Source: Helicobacter pylori
GTDB lineage: Bacteria; Campylobacterota; Campylobacteria; Campylobacterales; Helicobacteraceae
Reading direction: 5' to 3'
NCBI GenBank assembly: GCA_008032935.1
Contig: CP032039.1
Location: 1,054,001 to 1,118,000 of the forward strand
DNA: 64,000 nt
In this document: in pieces, positions 10,193 to 20,846 of the stretch
Layout: every line of letters starts with the position of its first letter
Numbering within the stretch: position 1 is the first letter of the stretch
Position numbers and translations under genes: made by a program
The notes under the pieces: model-generated
Told to the model about the DNA's origin: nothing
The model's input: the letters and a program-made list of their open reading frames with translations, nothing else
Databases searched by the model: none

Positions 10193-12505
10193 TAAATCCG
10201 TTGATATCGGATTCTTACGGATTTTGGATGTTATCAAAAAAGTTAAAACCCCAAAGGGTGGCATTGAAGTTTTAAGGACTTTAATTGATTTTACGCCCAA
10301 GATTGAAAACGCCCTAAATTTAGCGACCAAAAGCCACAAGGGGCAATACCGAAAGAGCGGCGAGCCTTATATTGTCCATCCTATTTGCGTGGCAAGCGTG
10401 GTGGCGTTTTGTGGGGGCGATGAGGCGATGGTGTGCGCTGCGCTTTTGCATGATGTGGTAGAAGACACGCCCTGTGAAATTGAAACGATTGAGCGAGAAT
10501 TTGGGCAAGATGTGGCTAATTTAGTGGATGCGCTCACTAAAATCACTGAAATCAGGAAAGAAGAGTTAGGCGTGAGCTCTCAAGATCCCAGAATGGTGGT
10601 TTCAGCGCTCACTTTCAGAAAGATTTTAATTAGCGCGATACAAGATCCAAGAGCCTTAGTGGTAAAGATTAGCGACAGGTTGCACAACATGCTCACCTTA
10701 GACGCCTTGCCTCATGACAAGCAAGTGCGTATTTCTAAAGAGACTCTAGCGGTGTATGCTCCCATAGCGAGCCGATTGGGCATGTCTTCAATCAAAAATG
10801 AATTAGAAGACAAGAGCTTTTATTATATTTATCCAGAAGAGTATAAAATATTAAGGAGTATTTGCACAAAAACAAGCAGTCTTTACTCTTAAAACTCAAC
10901 GCTTTTGCGAGCAAGTTGGAAAAAAAACTTTTTGACAGCGGGTTTAGCCATTCGGATTTCAAACTCGTTACAAGGGTGAAACGCCCTTATTCTATCTATC
11001 TTAAGATGCAACGGAAGGGCGCGGTTAATATTGATGAAATTTTGGACTTGTTAGCCATTAGGATTTTATTGAAAAACCCGATTGATTGCTATAAAGTTTT
11101 AGGGATTATCCATTTGAATTTCAAACCCATTGTCTCTCGTTTTAAAGATTACATCGCTTTACCGAAAGAAAATGGCTACAAGACGATACACACGACCATT
11201 TTTGATGAATCTTCTGTTTATGAAGTGCAGATCCGCACCTTTGATATGCATATGGGGGCGGAGTATGGTAATTCAGCCCACTGGAAGTATAAAGCCGGGG
11301 GCGTGGATCATGAAGATCACCATGAGGGCATGAGGTGGTTGCAAAATTTTAAATACCATGACAGCGATCTAAAAAACGACCCTAAGGAATTTTACGAACT
11401 CGCTAAGAACGATTTGTATCGTGAAGATATTGTCGTTTTTTCGCCTCATGGGAACACTTACACCTTACCGGTAGGAGCGATTGCTTTAGATTTTGCTTAC
11501 ATGGTGCATAGCGATTTGGGCGATAAAGCCACGGACGCTTATATCAATAGTAAAAAAGCCTTACTCAATCAGGAATTAAGAAGCGGGGATGTGGTTAAAA
11601 TTATTAAAGGCGATAAAATAATACCTCGTTTCATTTGGATGGATCAGCTTAAAACTTCTAAGGCTAAAAACCATTTGCGCATCCAAAGAAGAAACCGCTT
11701 GAAAGAGATTGATACTAAAAGCATGATTAATATTTTAGCGACTTTTTTTGGGCGTTCTGTTTTTGAAGATGTGGATTTGAAAGATTATAAAGACTTTGAA
11801 GAAAAATTAACAGATTGTGGGGTGGAGACCACCTTAACAGAAGCGATGAAAAGCTTTGAAAATTTAGCCAAGCTCACTGAAGAAATTGAAAATAAGGTGT
11901 TTTCTTTAAAAGAAGATGCGATTTTAGAATACCAAGAGATGAGTTTATGGACTCGAGGTTTAAGGTATTTGGGTTTTAAAACCAATGTCTTGAATTTTTT
12001 AGCCCCAAACCGGCAGTGGCAGTGTAAGGAATTAGAACATTTTAGCGTTTGTTCAAGCAACGCTTTAGAAATCAAACAGGTGTTATTGAATGATTGTTGT
12101 TACCCTAAATATGGCGATGAAATCATTGCGATCGTAACGGATTTGAAAGATCCAAAGGCGGTTGCACACCATAAATTTTGCAAAAAAGCGATAGCAGAAG
12201 TGGACGCTAAAGCGCCTATGGTTTATATAGAATGGCACAAGCGCAATCGAACGATTTATAAAATGATGTTTTATTTAGGCGAAAAAAAGTCGGTTTTAGC
12301 GGGTTTATTGACTTTTTTAAACAGGAATGAATGCAATATTGTGGGCGTGTCTTATTTGGGCTATAAAGACAAGTATTCTAGCCATTGTGAAGTGAGTTTT
12401 GAAATAGCCACGGATAAGGCGGATTGGATCAGAGCCTTAATCAATCGCAAATATCAGGATAGGATTGTAGAATTATCCAGTCTGGATGACGCTTATGAGT
12501 CATAA
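10179..12505 (+). CDS. spoT: Bifunctional (p)ppGpp synthetase/hydrolase SpoT, frame interrupted at an A4 tract
   Basis: SpoT is the only long RelA/SpoT enzyme of H. pylori and controls the stringent response. Domains in order: HD hydrolase (HPICVASVVA, LLHDVVEDT), synthetase (RVKRPYSIYLKM, then KENGYKTIHTT), TGS (VVFSPHGNTYTLPVGAIALD) and a C-terminal ACT-like region. The frame breaks between YIYPEEYK and the second part starting LHKNKQSLL. One more A in the A4 run at 10844-10847 gives YKNIKEYLHKNKQ and a 775-residue protein of the expected size. A homopolymer error is the likely cause. If real, it would leave only the hydrolase domain and abolish synthesis. Confidence 0.95.
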
Positions 12506-12528
12506 TAAGCCCTAATTAAGGAATGAAC

Positions 12529-13737
12529 ATGGAACAAAAAATCAGTACCGCCTTAAAAGAGATCAAAAGAGGCGCTAATGAAGTCATTGGATTAGAATAT
12601 ATTGAAAAGCTGGTGAGAAAATATTACGAAACCAATGAACGCTTTATCGTTAAAGCCGGGTTTGATCCTACCGCTCCCGATTTGCATTTAGGGCATACGG
12701 TATTGATCCAAAAACTGGCTTTATTGCAGCAATATGGGGCTAGGGTCAAGTTTTTGATTGGGGATTTTACCGCTATGATAGGCGATCCTACAGGGAAAAA
12801 TGAAACCAGAAAGCCCTTAAACCGGGAGCAAGTCTTAGAAAACGCTAAAACTTATGAAGAGCAAATCTATAAAATTTTAGATCAACAACACACCGAAGTG
12901 TGCTTTAATTCCACTTGGTTGGATACTTTAGGTGCAAAGGGCATGATAGAATTGTGTGCGAAGTTTTCAGTCGCTAGAATGCTAGAAAGGGACGATTTTG
13001 CTAAACGCTACAAAGAAAACCGCCCCATTAGCATCGTGGAATTTTTATACCCTTTGTTGCAAGGCTATGATTCAGTAGCGATGGATGCGGATATTGAGCT
13101 TGGGGGCAATGATCAAAAGTTTAATTTGCTGGTGGGGCGCTTTTTGCAACGGGCTTATGGCTTGAATAAAGAGCAGTCTGTCATCACCATGCCTTTATTA
13201 GAGGGGCTTGATGGGGTGCAAAAAATGAGTAAAAGCTTGGGGAATTATGTGGGGATCACTGAAGAGCCTAATGCGATGTTTGGGAAGATCATGAGCGTGA
13301 GCGATGATCTCATGTGGCGCTATTACACCCTTTTGAGTGCTAAGACTTTAGAAGAAATTGAAGACTTAAAACATGGTATTTTAAATCAAACCTTGCACCC
13401 TAAAGCCGTTAAAGAAGATCTTGCTGGTGAAATCGTGGCTCGTTATTATGATAATGATCAAGCCATCAAGGCTAAAGAGCAATTTTCTAAAGTGTTTAGC
13501 GCAAACCTTTTGCCTGAAATTTTATTAGAGAGCGATTTTGATGAGGGAGTGGGGATTTTAGATGTTTTAAAACAGATTGGCTTTTGCCCATCCACTTCAC
13601 AAGCCAGGCGTGATATTCAAGGGGGAGGGGTAAAGATTAATCAAGAAGTGGTAAAAAATGAGAGTTATCGTTTTGTTAAAGGAAATTATGTTATACAGCT
13701 TGGTAAGAAAAGATTTATGAAATTAAATATTAACTAA
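12529..13737 (+). CDS. tyrS: Tyrosyl-tRNA synthetase
   Basis: A class I aminoacyl-tRNA synthetase, 402 residues from the ATG at 12529. Signature motifs are [12 protein letters not shown] (HIGH type) and [11 protein letters not shown] (KMSKS), with the FDPTAPDLH opening typical of the TyrZ subgroup. A C-terminal S4 RNA-binding domain follows ([17 protein letters not shown]). I prefer 12529 to the ATG at 12523, because AAGGA sits six bases before it, whereas the upstream ATG overlaps that RBS. It lies 23 bases after spoT, probably in the same transcript. Confidence 0.95.
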   Translation: MEQKISTALKEIKRGANEVIGLEYIEKLVRKYYETNERFIVKAGFDPTAPDLHLGHTVLIQKLALLQQYGARVKFLIGDFTAMIGDPTGKNETRKPLNREQVLENAKTYEEQIYKILDQQHTEVCFNSTWLDTLGAKGMIELCAKFSVARMLERDDFAKRYKENRPISIVEFLYPLLQGYDSVAMDADIELGGNDQKFNLLVGRFLQRAYGLNKEQSVITMPLLEGLDGVQKMSKSLGNYVGITEEPNAMFGKIMSVSDDLMWRYYTLLSAKTLEEIEDLKHGILNQTLHPKAVKEDLAGEIVARYYDNDQAIKAKEQFSKVFSANLLPEILLESDFDEGVGILDVLKQIGFCPSTSQARRDIQGGGVKINQEVVKNESYRFVKGNYVIQLGKKRFMKLNIN

Positions 13738-13747
13738 GGAAAGAGCT

Positions 13748-14839
13748 ATGGTATCAACACTCAAACCGCTAAAAATCGGTAAGCACACCATAAAATTCCC
13801 TATCTTTCAAGGGGGAATGGGTGTGGGGATTAGTTGGGATGAACTAGCTGGAAATGCTGCCAAAGAAGGGGCTTTAGGAGTGATTTCAGCCGTAGGGACT
13901 GGTTATTATAAAAACATGCGTTTTGTAGAAAGGATTGTGGCTAAAAAACCCTTTGAAGCCTTGAATTTTTACTCTAAAAAAGCGTTGAATGAGATTTTTG
14001 CAAACGCTAGGAAGATTTGCGGGAACAAGCCTTTAGGAGCGAATATTTTATACGCTATCAATGACTACGGCCGTGTTTTAAGGGATTCTTGTGAAGCGGG
14101 AGCGAATATTATTATTACAGGGGCTGGCTTGCCCACTAACATGCCTGAATTCGCTAAAGGTTTTAGCGATGTGGCGCTCATCCCTATTATTTCTTCAGCG
14201 AAGGCTTTAAAAATCCTTTGTAAAAGGTGGAGCGATCGGTATAAAAGAATCCCGGACGCATTCATTGTGGAAGGGCCGTTGAGTGGGGGGCATCAGGGCT
14301 TTAAATTCGAAGATTGTTTCAAAGAAGAATTCCGATTAGAAAACTTAGTGCCTAAAGTCGTGGAAGCTTCTAAAGAATGGGGGAATATCCCTATCATCGC
14401 TGCTGGGGGGATTTGGGATAGAAAAGATATAGACACCATGCTAAGTCTTGGAGCGAGTGGGGTGCAAATGGCGACTCGTTTTTTAGGCACGAAAGAATGC
14501 GACGCTAAAGTGTATGCCGATCTTTTGCCCACGCTCAAAAAAGAAGATATTTTACTCATTAAATCGCCTGTAGGCTATCCGGCTAGGGCTATTAATACTG
14601 GGGTGATCAAGCGCATTGAAGAGGGTAACGCGCCCAAAATCGCATGCGTGAGCAATTGTGTAGCGCCTTGTAACAGGGGTGAAGAGGCTAAAAAGGTGGG
14701 CTATTGCATCGCTGATGGCTTGGGGCGCAGTTATTTAGGAAACAGAGAAGATGGGCTTTATTTTACTGGGGCTAACGGCTATAGAGTGGATAAAATTATC
14801 AGCGTGCATGAATTGATTAAAGAGCTTACAGAGGGTTAA
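13748..14839 (+). CDS. Nitronate monooxygenase-like FMN protein
   Basis: A 363-residue TIM-barrel flavoprotein of the 2-nitropropane dioxygenase/FabK-like superfamily. The FMN-binding pattern is visible: FQGGMGVGISWDELAGNAA at the N-terminus, IVEGPLSGGHQGF with the likely catalytic histidine, and AAGGIWDRKDI with SLGASGVQMATRFLGT for phosphate binding. The C-terminal part is rich in cysteines (CVSNCVAPCNRG, then GYCIADGLG). The physiological substrate is not evident. Enoyl-ACP reductase activity would be an alternative for this superfamily. The start ATG follows AAGGAAAGAGCT, 11 bases after tyrS. It is six bases upstream of amiA, so the two are probably cotranscribed. Confidence 0.85.
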   Translation: MVSTLKPLKIGKHTIKFPIFQGGMGVGISWDELAGNAAKEGALGVISAVGTGYYKNMRFVERIVAKKPFEALNFYSKKALNEIFANARKICGNKPLGANILYAINDYGRVLRDSCEAGANIIITGAGLPTNMPEFAKGFSDVALIPIISSAKALKILCKRWSDRYKRIPDAFIVEGPLSGGHQGFKFEDCFKEEFRLENLVPKVVEASKEWGNIPIIAAGGIWDRKDIDTMLSLGASGVQMATRFLGTKECDAKVYADLLPTLKKEDILLIKSPVGYPARAINTGVIKRIEEGNAPKIACVSNCVAPCNRGEEAKKVGYCIADGLGRSYLGNREDGLYFTGANGYRVDKIISVHELIKELTEG

Positions 14840-14845
14840 TTTGTA

Positions 14846-16168
14846 GTGCTTGTGAGGTTAGGGGTTGTTGCATGTCTTTTTTGGTTGCATTTTGCTTATG
14901 CGACAACCCTTAAAATCATCAACATTGTGCCTTTTGGTTCTAGCAGTGTCAAAATGGTGTTTAATCAAGAAATTAAAAAATTCAAAGAAGTTCCGCTCAA
15001 AAATTTTAAGAGTTATTTGGAATTAGAAGCGGTTCTAACCATTCCTAAAAAGCATTACCAATTCTCCAAGCAATCTTTCATCACGATCGTGCAATTCAGC
15101 CCTAAATTAGCGCGAGTGGTTATCGGCTATGCTCCTAAGATGACTTATGAGATTAAAATCCTTAAAAACAAGCTCTATGTTTCTATCGTGGAGAAAAAAC
15201 CCTTAATAAGGCATCAAATGACGCCCAAACCACCCAAACACCATGCACTCAAACACCAGACGCCAAAACCCACCCCTAAGCCCATTAAAAAAGAGGCTAA
15301 AGAGGCTAAGGAGAAAACGCCAACTAAGCATGCGCATTCAAAACACGCGCACTCTCCATTGAACGAAAGGAGCGCTAAAAAAGAAATTCCTAAAAAAGAA
15401 ATTCCTAAAAAAGAAGCGGAAAATGAGAGTAAGAACCAAATCTTTATAGCAGAAAAAAATGATACTTGGATCAAAACCAAGCGCAAAAAACACAAAAAGA
15501 TCGTTTTGGACGCTGGGCATGGGGGGAAAGATTGTGGGGCGATGAGCGCGAATTTGGTGTGTGAAAAGGACATTGTTTTAGAAGTGGTGAAGTTTTTGCA
15601 TAAAGAGCTTAAAAAAAGAGGTTATAGCGTTTTATTGACAAGGGATAAGGACATTTACATTGATTTAGTGGCCCGAACGGAATTAGCCAATAAAAAAAGC
15701 GCGGATTTATTCATCTCAGTGCATGCCAATTCCATCCCTAAACGCTCCACCTCTAACGCCCATGGCATAGAGACTTATTTTTTATCCACCGCAAGGAGTG
15801 AAAGGGCTAGGAAAGTGGCTGAGCAAGAAAATAAAGACGATGTGAATTTGATGGATTATTTTTCTAAAAGTTTGTTTTTAAATTCATTGAACACGCAGCG
15901 ATTGATCGTCTCTAACAAATTAGCGATTGACGTGCAATACGGCATGCTCCAGAGTGTCCGCAAAAATTACCCTGATGTGGTGGATGGGGGTGTTAGAGAG
16001 GGGCCTTTTTGGGTGTTGGCCGGGGCTTTAATGCCTTCAATTTTAATAGAAATTGGTTATAATTCCCATGCGATAGAATCTAAACGCATCCAAAGCAAAC
16101 CGTATCAAAAAATCTTGGCTAAGGGCATTGCTGATGGCATTGATAGTTTCTTCAGCAAGAATGATTAG
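14846..16168 (+). CDS. amiA: N-acetylmuramoyl-L-alanine amidase AmiA
   Basis: A periplasmic zinc amidase that cleaves septal peptidoglycan. It is needed for daughter-cell separation and, in H. pylori, for coccoid conversion. The signal peptide (MLVRLGVVACLFWLHFAYA) is followed by an AMIN-like beta domain to about residue 115. A long lysine/proline/histidine linker (120-205) contains two copies of EIPKK. The Amidase_3 domain begins at IVLDAGHGGKD, with zinc ligands H in DAGHGG, E in CEKDIV, H in SVHAN and the catalytic E in IEIGYNSH. The start is GTG at 14846. Its activators in other bacteria are EnvC-type proteins, and a candidate lies at 31363-32565. Confidence 0.93.
   Translation: MLVRLGVVACLFWLHFAYATTLKIINIVPFGSSSVKMVFNQEIKKFKEVPLKNFKSYLELEAVLTIPKKHYQFSKQSFITIVQFSPKLARVVIGYAPKMTYEIKILKNKLYVSIVEKKPLIRHQMTPKPPKHHALKHQTPKPTPKPIKKEAKEAKEKTPTKHAHSKHAHSPLNERSAKKEIPKKEIPKKEAENESKNQIFIAEKNDTWIKTKRKKHKKIVLDAGHGGKDCGAMSANLVCEKDIVLEVVKFLHKELKKRGYSVLLTRDKDIYIDLVARTELANKKSADLFISVHANSIPKRSTSNAHGIETYFLSTARSERARKVAEQENKDDVNLMDYFSKSLFLNSLNTQRLIVSNKLAIDVQYGMLQSVRKNYPDVVDGGVREGPFWVLAGALMPSILIEIGYNSHAIESKRIQSKPYQKILAKGIADGIDSFFSKND
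15375..15412 (+). repeat. Short tandem repeat in the AmiA linker
   Basis: Two adjacent copies of the 15-base unit AAAAAAGAAATTCCT followed by a partial third copy, coding EIPKKEIPKKE. The unit is a multiple of three, so copy-number change lengthens or shortens the periplasmic linker without shifting frame. Seen directly in the sequence. Confidence 0.7.
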
Positions 16169-16186
16169 GCAATGATTAGGCTATAG

Positions 16187-16924
16187 ATGAATTTTTATCA
16201 AAAGATATACACGCATAAAGTCGTTTTTTCTTCATTGTTTTTTTTGTTGTTTTTGTTCAATGTAGAAACTTTGTTGCTTTCGCATTTCAGCGACGATTTT
16301 TCGCAATTGTTTTTTTTGTTTGAAAACCATGTTTATGATTTCATTGTCAAATTAGATTACTTGGGGTTAATAGGCGTTTCTTTGATTTATCTGCTTGCGC
16401 TTATTCTAAAGCCTTTCACCCTCACGCGCCAAAAATGCGCTTGCGTAGGGATATTATGCCTTTCTTTTTACGCTTGGAATTTTCCTGTTAAACATTCTTT
16501 AATCGTGCTTTATCTTTTCTATTTTGCGCTGTTAGCGACTTTATTGTGGCGTTTTTTAGGGGCTAGCATGAAGCAATCTTTCTTGCCCTCTATGAATATT
16601 TGCATCGTGTGGGTTTTTGCTTCTTCTTTACAGAGTTTTAGATTTTTAAGCGTGTCTGATTGCGTGGATTTTTCCCTTTTTATCCTCGCTCTTATTTTAT
16701 TGATACTGGTTTTAATCTACCACAAACGCCTTTTTGGGTTGTATGAATACGCTAACACACTTATTTTGATCGTGGGGCTTAGCGTGGTGGTGCTGTGTTC
16801 TAGCATGTTCATTCAAACTAAAGAATACTATGGCGTGCGATTGGGTTTTTATTTTTTAGGCTTGTTAGGGTGGCTTTTAGAATACATCCATAACACTTTA
16901 AGGCGTTTGGAGCATCAAATTTAA
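16187..16924 (+). CDS. Integral membrane protein of unknown function
   Basis: A 245-residue hydrophobic protein with about six or seven predicted membrane segments, for example VVFSSLFFLLFLFNVETLLL, FSLFILALILLILVLI and LGFYFLGLLGWLLEYI. I recognise no transport or enzymatic motif. It starts 19 bases after amiA on the same strand, and I take it to be HP0771. Cotranscription with amiA is likely, but a role in cell separation would be guesswork. It converges on flhB with an 85-base gap. Confidence 0.7.
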   Translation: MNFYQKIYTHKVVFSSLFFLLFLFNVETLLLSHFSDDFSQLFFLFENHVYDFIVKLDYLGLIGVSLIYLLALILKPFTLTRQKCACVGILCLSFYAWNFPVKHSLIVLYLFYFALLATLLWRFLGASMKQSFLPSMNICIVWVFASSLQSFRFLSVSDCVDFSLFILALILLILVLIYHKRLFGLYEYANTLILIVGLSVVVLCSSMFIQTKEYYGVRLGFYFLGLLGWLLEYIHNTLRRLEHQI

Positions 16925-17009
16925 AGCTCAAGTAGGGATAACTAAAGCCTTTTGATTGAGTGTCCTTGATTGAGTGTCTTTTTGGGGCTTAAAAGGGGTT
17001 TAAAAAATC

Positions 17010-18086
17010 TTAAAGAGGTTTGATGATCTTTTGTTTTTGGCGTTCTTGCTCTAATTTAGCCACTTGAGCAAAGACTATCGCCACCGCTTCAAACAATTCT
17101 TCTGGTATGGCAGCGTTTAATTTCACATCCCTATAAAGCTCTCTAGCGAGCGTTTTATTTTCTATAATTTCTATATCATGCTCTCTGGCGATGCCCTTAA
17201 TCCTAATGGCTAAATAATCCGTGCCTTTAGCCACCACCACCGGCACAGGGTGTTCTTCATCAAATTTGAGAGCGACGGCATAATGGGTAGGGTTAGTCAC
17301 CACGACATTGGCTTTGGGGATTTCTTGCATCATTTTATTCGTGGCGTTTTTTACCATCATTTGGCGGATTTTGGCTTTGATTTCTGGGTTTCCTTCTTGC
17401 TGTTTGTATTCGTCTTTAACTTCTTGCTTGGTCATTTTTAAAGAGTGGGTGTATTGGCGGCGTTTGATCACTAAATCCACAAAAGCCAAGACAAAAAATA
17501 AAAACAAAAGCGAAGAAATGAGCCATAACGCCTTGCTTTTAAACCACAATAACTGGCCTTTTAGATTCAAAAGAGCCGCATGGTTTAATTCCCCTAAAAA
17601 CAAGGAAAAGATGAAAAACCCCAGGAAAAAAGCTAAAAAAACTTTTAAAGTGATCAAACTCCCATCAAGGAGCTTTTTTAAAGAAAAAAGGTTTTTGACG
17701 CCATTGATAGGGTTGATTTTAGAAAATTTGGGTTCAATGACTTTAGGGGCAAAGAGCCAGCCAAACTGCAAGACATTAGACAAAAACGCCACCACCATTA
17801 AAATGATTAAAACAGGCAAAAGCAATAAAAAAGTGTCTTTAGCCAGCTGGTTAAACAGCTCTTGAACGCTTTCTTTGCTAAAATCTAGGGAGAAATCTTT
17901 CAACACATGGCGATACATCTCGCTAAAACCATCCACCCACCATATAAAAAAAACAAAAATACTCATCAGCCCAGCCAATAACCCTAAAACCCCCACCACT
18001 TCCATGCTCTTAGGCACATTGCCCTCTTCTCTGGCTTTTTGGATTTTTTTCGCGCTAGGGAGTTCGGTTTTTTCTTCTTCAGCCAT
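17010..18086 (-). CDS. flhB: Flagellar export switch protein FlhB
   Basis: FlhB is an inner-membrane component of the flagellar type III export gate that switches substrate class from rod/hook to filament. The 358-residue protein has four membrane segments in its first 210 residues and a cytoplasmic C-terminal domain holding the autocleavage motif NPTH (in [14 protein letters not shown]). The flanking [18 protein letters not shown] and [18 protein letters not shown] are also typical. The start ATG at 18084-18086 overlaps the end of mobA by eight bases, an odd pairing of a flagellar and a cofactor gene that implies a shared transcript. Confidence 0.96.
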   Translation of the reverse strand: MAEEEKTELPSAKKIQKAREEGNVPKSMEVVGVLGLLAGLMSIFVFFIWWVDGFSEMYRHVLKDFSLDFSKESVQELFNQLAKDTFLLLLPVLIILMVVAFLSNVLQFGWLFAPKVIEPKFSKINPINGVKNLFSLKKLLDGSLITLKVFLAFFLGFFIFSLFLGELNHAALLNLKGQLLWFKSKALWLISSLLFLFFVLAFVDLVIKRRQYTHSLKMTKQEVKDEYKQQEGNPEIKAKIRQMMVKNATNKMMQEIPKANVVVTNPTHYAVALKFDEEHPVPVVVAKGTDYLAIRIKGIAREHDIEIIENKTLARELYRDVKLNAAIPEELFEAVAIVFAQVAKLEQERQKQKIIKPL

Positions 18087-18726
18087 TTGCTCCCTCTTTT
18101 AAAATTTGAACGGCTAATTCATAGTCTTTTAGGGTGTTGAGGTTTAAAAATTCTTCTTCTTTATCAAAATGGATAGCGGTTGAAGAGGCGTTTTTGATAA
18201 GATCGCTCAAGCGATAATTTTGCGTTTTAATGGCGTAATTAAGGGCGTTAAGGATACTTTGATGCCACAAAGAAATCAAATAATGTTCTTTTGTGGGGCT
18301 TTTAGCATAGACTACGCTAAAGTTTTTAATTTCACAAAGAGCCTTAATGCTTTCAAAGGACACTAAAGGCGTATCTATGGCGATAAAAAAAATATAAGGG
18401 GTTTGCAGCGTTAAAAAAGCGTTATGAATGCCAAAAAGGGGTGAAAAAAGGCCGCTCTCTTTTTCTAAAAGATAGGGAGCGTTTAGTGCGTAAGATTTTT
18501 TAGTGCTGATAATGACTTGTTTGAAAAGTTTTAAAAGGCGTGTGTATTGGTATTCTAAAAGGCTAGGATACGATTTTAAAGGCATGAGAGCCTTATTGAT
18601 TTGAATGTTATTGATGGTGAAACGAGAGCTTTTGCCCCCAGCTAATAAAACGCAAGGAATGTTTTCAATGATAGGGTTTTTCAAAAGTTCTATCCATTTT
18701 GATGTTGTTAAGTCATTGTTTATCAT
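18079..18726 (-). CDS. mobA: Molybdenum cofactor guanylyltransferase MobA
   Basis: A 215-residue nucleotidyltransferase that would attach GMP to molybdopterin to make the MGD form of the cofactor. The N-terminal substrate loop reads [10 protein letters not shown], the family's LAGGxSxRM signature, and [19 protein letters not shown] is the equivalent of the metal-binding DxP region. It is divergent from moaA, so both molybdenum cofactor genes face one 42-base intergenic region. Its 3' end overlaps flhB. Confidence 0.88.
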   Translation of the reverse strand: MINNDLTTSKWIELLKNPIIENIPCVLLAGGKSSRFTINNIQINKALMPLKSYPSLLEYQYTRLLKLFKQVIISTKKSYALNAPYLLEKESGLFSPLFGIHNAFLTLQTPYIFFIAIDTPLVSFESIKALCEIKNFSVVYAKSPTKEHYLISLWHQSILNALNYAIKTQNYRLSDLIKNASSTAIHFDKEEEFLNLNTLKDYELAVQILKEGANG

Positions 18727-18768
18727 GTTACACTAAAAGCTTAAATAAAGGGCATAAGGGAAAAGGGA

Positions 18769-19734
18769 GTGTTAGTAGATAGTTTCAATAGGGTTATTGA
18801 TTATATTAGGGTGTCTGTAACCAAACAATGTAATTTCAGGTGTCAGTATTGCATGCCTACCACGCCATTAGATTTTTTTGATGATGAAGAATTATTGCCT
18901 TTGGATAATGCTTTAGAATTTCTTAAAATCGCCATTGATGAAGGCGTTAAAAAAATCAGAATCACGGGTGGTGAGCCATTGTTACGCAAGGGTTTAGACG
19001 AGTTTATCGCTAAACTACACGCTTACAATAAGGAAGTGGCGTTAGTTTTAAGCACTAATGGTTTTTTACTCAAAAAAATGGCTAAGGGTTTAAAAGATGC
19101 TGGGTTATCACGGGTGAATGTTTCATTGGATTCTTTAAAAAGCGATAGGGTTTTAAAAATCTCTCAAAAAGACGCCCTTAAAAATGCGCTAGAAGGGATT
19201 GAAGAGTCCTTAAAGGTGGGTTTAAAACTCAAATTAAACATGGTTGTGATGAAAGGCGTTAATGATGATGAAATCTTAGAGCTTTTAGAGTATGCAAAAA
19301 ACAGAAGCATACAAATCCGCTACATTGAATTTATGGAAAATACGCATGCTAAAAGTTTGGTTAAAGGCTTGAAAGAGGAAGAAATTTTAGATTTGATCGC
19401 TCAAAAATATAAGATTATGGGCATGGAAAAACCCAAACAAGGGTCTTCTAAAATCTACACGCTAGAAAATGGCTATCAATTTGGCATTATCGCTCCGCAT
19501 AGCGATGACTTTTGCCAATCTTGCAATCGTATCCGTTTGGCTTCTGATGGCAAGATTTGCCCATGTTTATACTATCAAGACGCCATAGACGCTAAAGAGG
19601 CGATCATCAATAAAGATACAAAAATGATGAAAAGGCTTTTAAAACAATCTATCATCAATAAACCAGAAAAAAACATGTGGAATGATAAAAATAACGACAC
19701 TTCCACAAGGGCGTTTTACTACACAGGGGGGTAG
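18769..19734 (+). CDS. moaA: GTP 3',8-cyclase MoaA (molybdopterin synthesis)
   Basis: A radical-SAM enzyme that starts molybdenum cofactor synthesis from GTP. It carries both iron-sulfur clusters of the family: the N-terminal CNFRCQYC that binds SAM, and the C-terminal [18 protein letters not shown] that binds substrate. The GGEP motif ([12 protein letters not shown]) is present, and the protein ends in the conserved GG (FYYTGG) needed with MoaC. The start is GTG at 18769 after AAAAGGGA. It is 321 residues, normal for the species, and divergent from mobA. Confidence 0.95.
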   Translation: MLVDSFNRVIDYIRVSVTKQCNFRCQYCMPTTPLDFFDDEELLPLDNALEFLKIAIDEGVKKIRITGGEPLLRKGLDEFIAKLHAYNKEVALVLSTNGFLLKKMAKGLKDAGLSRVNVSLDSLKSDRVLKISQKDALKNALEGIEESLKVGLKLKLNMVVMKGVNDDEILELLEYAKNRSIQIRYIEFMENTHAKSLVKGLKEEEILDLIAQKYKIMGMEKPKQGSSKIYTLENGYQFGIIAPHSDDFCQSCNRIRLASDGKICPCLYYQDAIDAKEAIINKDTKMMKRLLKQSIINKPEKNMWNDKNNDTSTRAFYYTGG

Positions 19735-19746
19735 GGGAGTAAATTT

Positions 19747-19938
19747 TTGGATTTAGAAACCAATCTGTGCAAGATTTATGAATCCCGCCCGTTAATTTGC
19801 AGGATTGATGGAGCGCACAAAAAGCTTTATTCCCACATTCCGCTTAAGGAGTTTTATGCCAAAAACGCAGAGGTTTGTAACGCTTTGCAAGAAGCAAACC
19901 ACATGGATATAAGTTTTAGGGTTATTCTTAATCAATAA
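19747..19938 (+). pseudogene. 5'-truncated YkgJ-type cysteine-cluster protein fused close behind moaA
   Basis: About 63 codons matching the C-terminal half of YkgJ-family metal-binding proteins: DLETNLCKIYESRPLICRID carries the C-x-I-Y-x-x-R-P-x-x-C-R pattern. The N-terminal CxxCxxCC half that completes the cluster is missing. Upstream lies moaA directly, and the remnant is in the same frame as moaA, separated only by the TAG stop and three codons. The short GSKF before LDLETNLC looks like a residue of the original gene. TTG at 19747 could start translation, but there is no good RBS. I read it as a deletion remnant, possibly fixed in the species. Confidence 0.6.
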
Positions 19939-19946
19939 TTTTTAAT

Positions 19947-20840
19947 TTATTGTCCCACAAACACCGCATCAACCAAATCTTCTATAAAGCGTTCTTCATC
20001 AAAAGCGATCAAATCGTCTTCTTTTTCGCCCATTCCTAAATAAAGAATGGGTAATTTCAACTCATACAGCACGCTTAAAATCGCTCCGCCTTTAGAAGTG
20101 CCATCAAGCTTAGTCATGATCACGCCATCTAGCGCCAAAGTCTCATGGAAAATCTTGGCTTGAGTGAGCCCAGAACTCCCTTGCGTGCCGTCTAAAATAA
20201 GGAATTTATAAAAGGGGGCGTCTTTTAAAACTTTAGAGCAGGTGCGCGCGATTTTAGAAAGCTCGTTTTTAAGGTTGGTCTGGTTGTGTAACCTCCCGGC
20301 GGTGTCTATAAAAACTTCATCTATATTTTTAGCGATCGCGCTTTCTATGGTGTTATAAGCTAGAGAGCTTGGATCGCTCCCTTCTTTAGCGCTAATGACT
20401 TGAATGTTAAGCTTTTCGCCCCATAATTGGAGCTGTTTGACTGCGGCCGCTCTAAAAGTGTCGCCGGCTCCTAAAAGCGCTTTTTTATGCTGTTTTAAAG
20501 AGAGCTTGGCGAGTTTGGCGATCGTTGTAGTCTTGCCCGCCCCATTAACCCCCACGATCAAATGCACTAAGGGCTTTGTGGTGATGGTCTTTAGGCGGGT
20601 TTTATCATAATAGCTTTCCCCACGCACGAAACGCAACAAAGCGACTTCTAATTGCTTGGGCGTGATTGAATCGCCTAAATGATTTAACAAGCTCTCTATC
20701 AAATCGTATTGAATGTCAAAGCCAATCAAAATTTCTTCTAATTCCTCTTTAGGAACGCTTTGGCGCTTTTTCTCTTTAGCCTCTTCTTTAACCTCTTCAC
20801 CCTTAATTTTATTGACAATTTTTTTGAAAAAATTAAACAT
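19947..20840 (-). CDS. ftsY: Signal recognition particle receptor FtsY
   Basis: FtsY docks the SRP-ribosome complex at the inner membrane. The 297-residue protein has a short basic N-terminus ([16 protein letters not shown]) in place of the long acidic domain of E. coli, then the helical N domain and the GTPase G domain. G-domain motifs are [39 protein letters not shown], and [10 protein letters not shown]. Two nucleotides of the SRP-specific pattern are therefore fully represented. The stop lies eight bases from the end of the convergent YkgJ remnant, and the gene follows the thioredoxin-fold lipoprotein on the same strand with six bases between. Confidence 0.96.
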   Translation of the reverse strand: MFNFFKKIVNKIKGEEVKEEAKEKKRQSVPKEELEEILIGFDIQYDLIESLLNHLGDSITPKQLEVALLRFVRGESYYDKTRLKTITTKPLVHLIVGVNGAGKTTTIAKLAKLSLKQHKKALLGAGDTFRAAAVKQLQLWGEKLNIQVISAKEGSDPSSLAYNTIESAIAKNIDEVFIDTAGRLHNQTNLKNELSKIARTCSKVLKDAPFYKFLILDGTQGSSGLTQAKIFHETLALDGVIMTKLDGTSKGGAILSVLYELKLPILYLGMGEKEDDLIAFDEERFIEDLVDAVFVGQ

Positions 20841-20846
20841 GGTTTT

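Noticed and set aside
15214..15573. 119-residue minus-strand frame opposite amiA
   Set aside because: It is an artefact of the repetitive Lys/Pro linker codons of amiA.
17308..17865. 185-residue plus-strand frame opposite flhB
   Set aside because: It is a shadow of flhB on the other strand, without RBS or recognisable domain.
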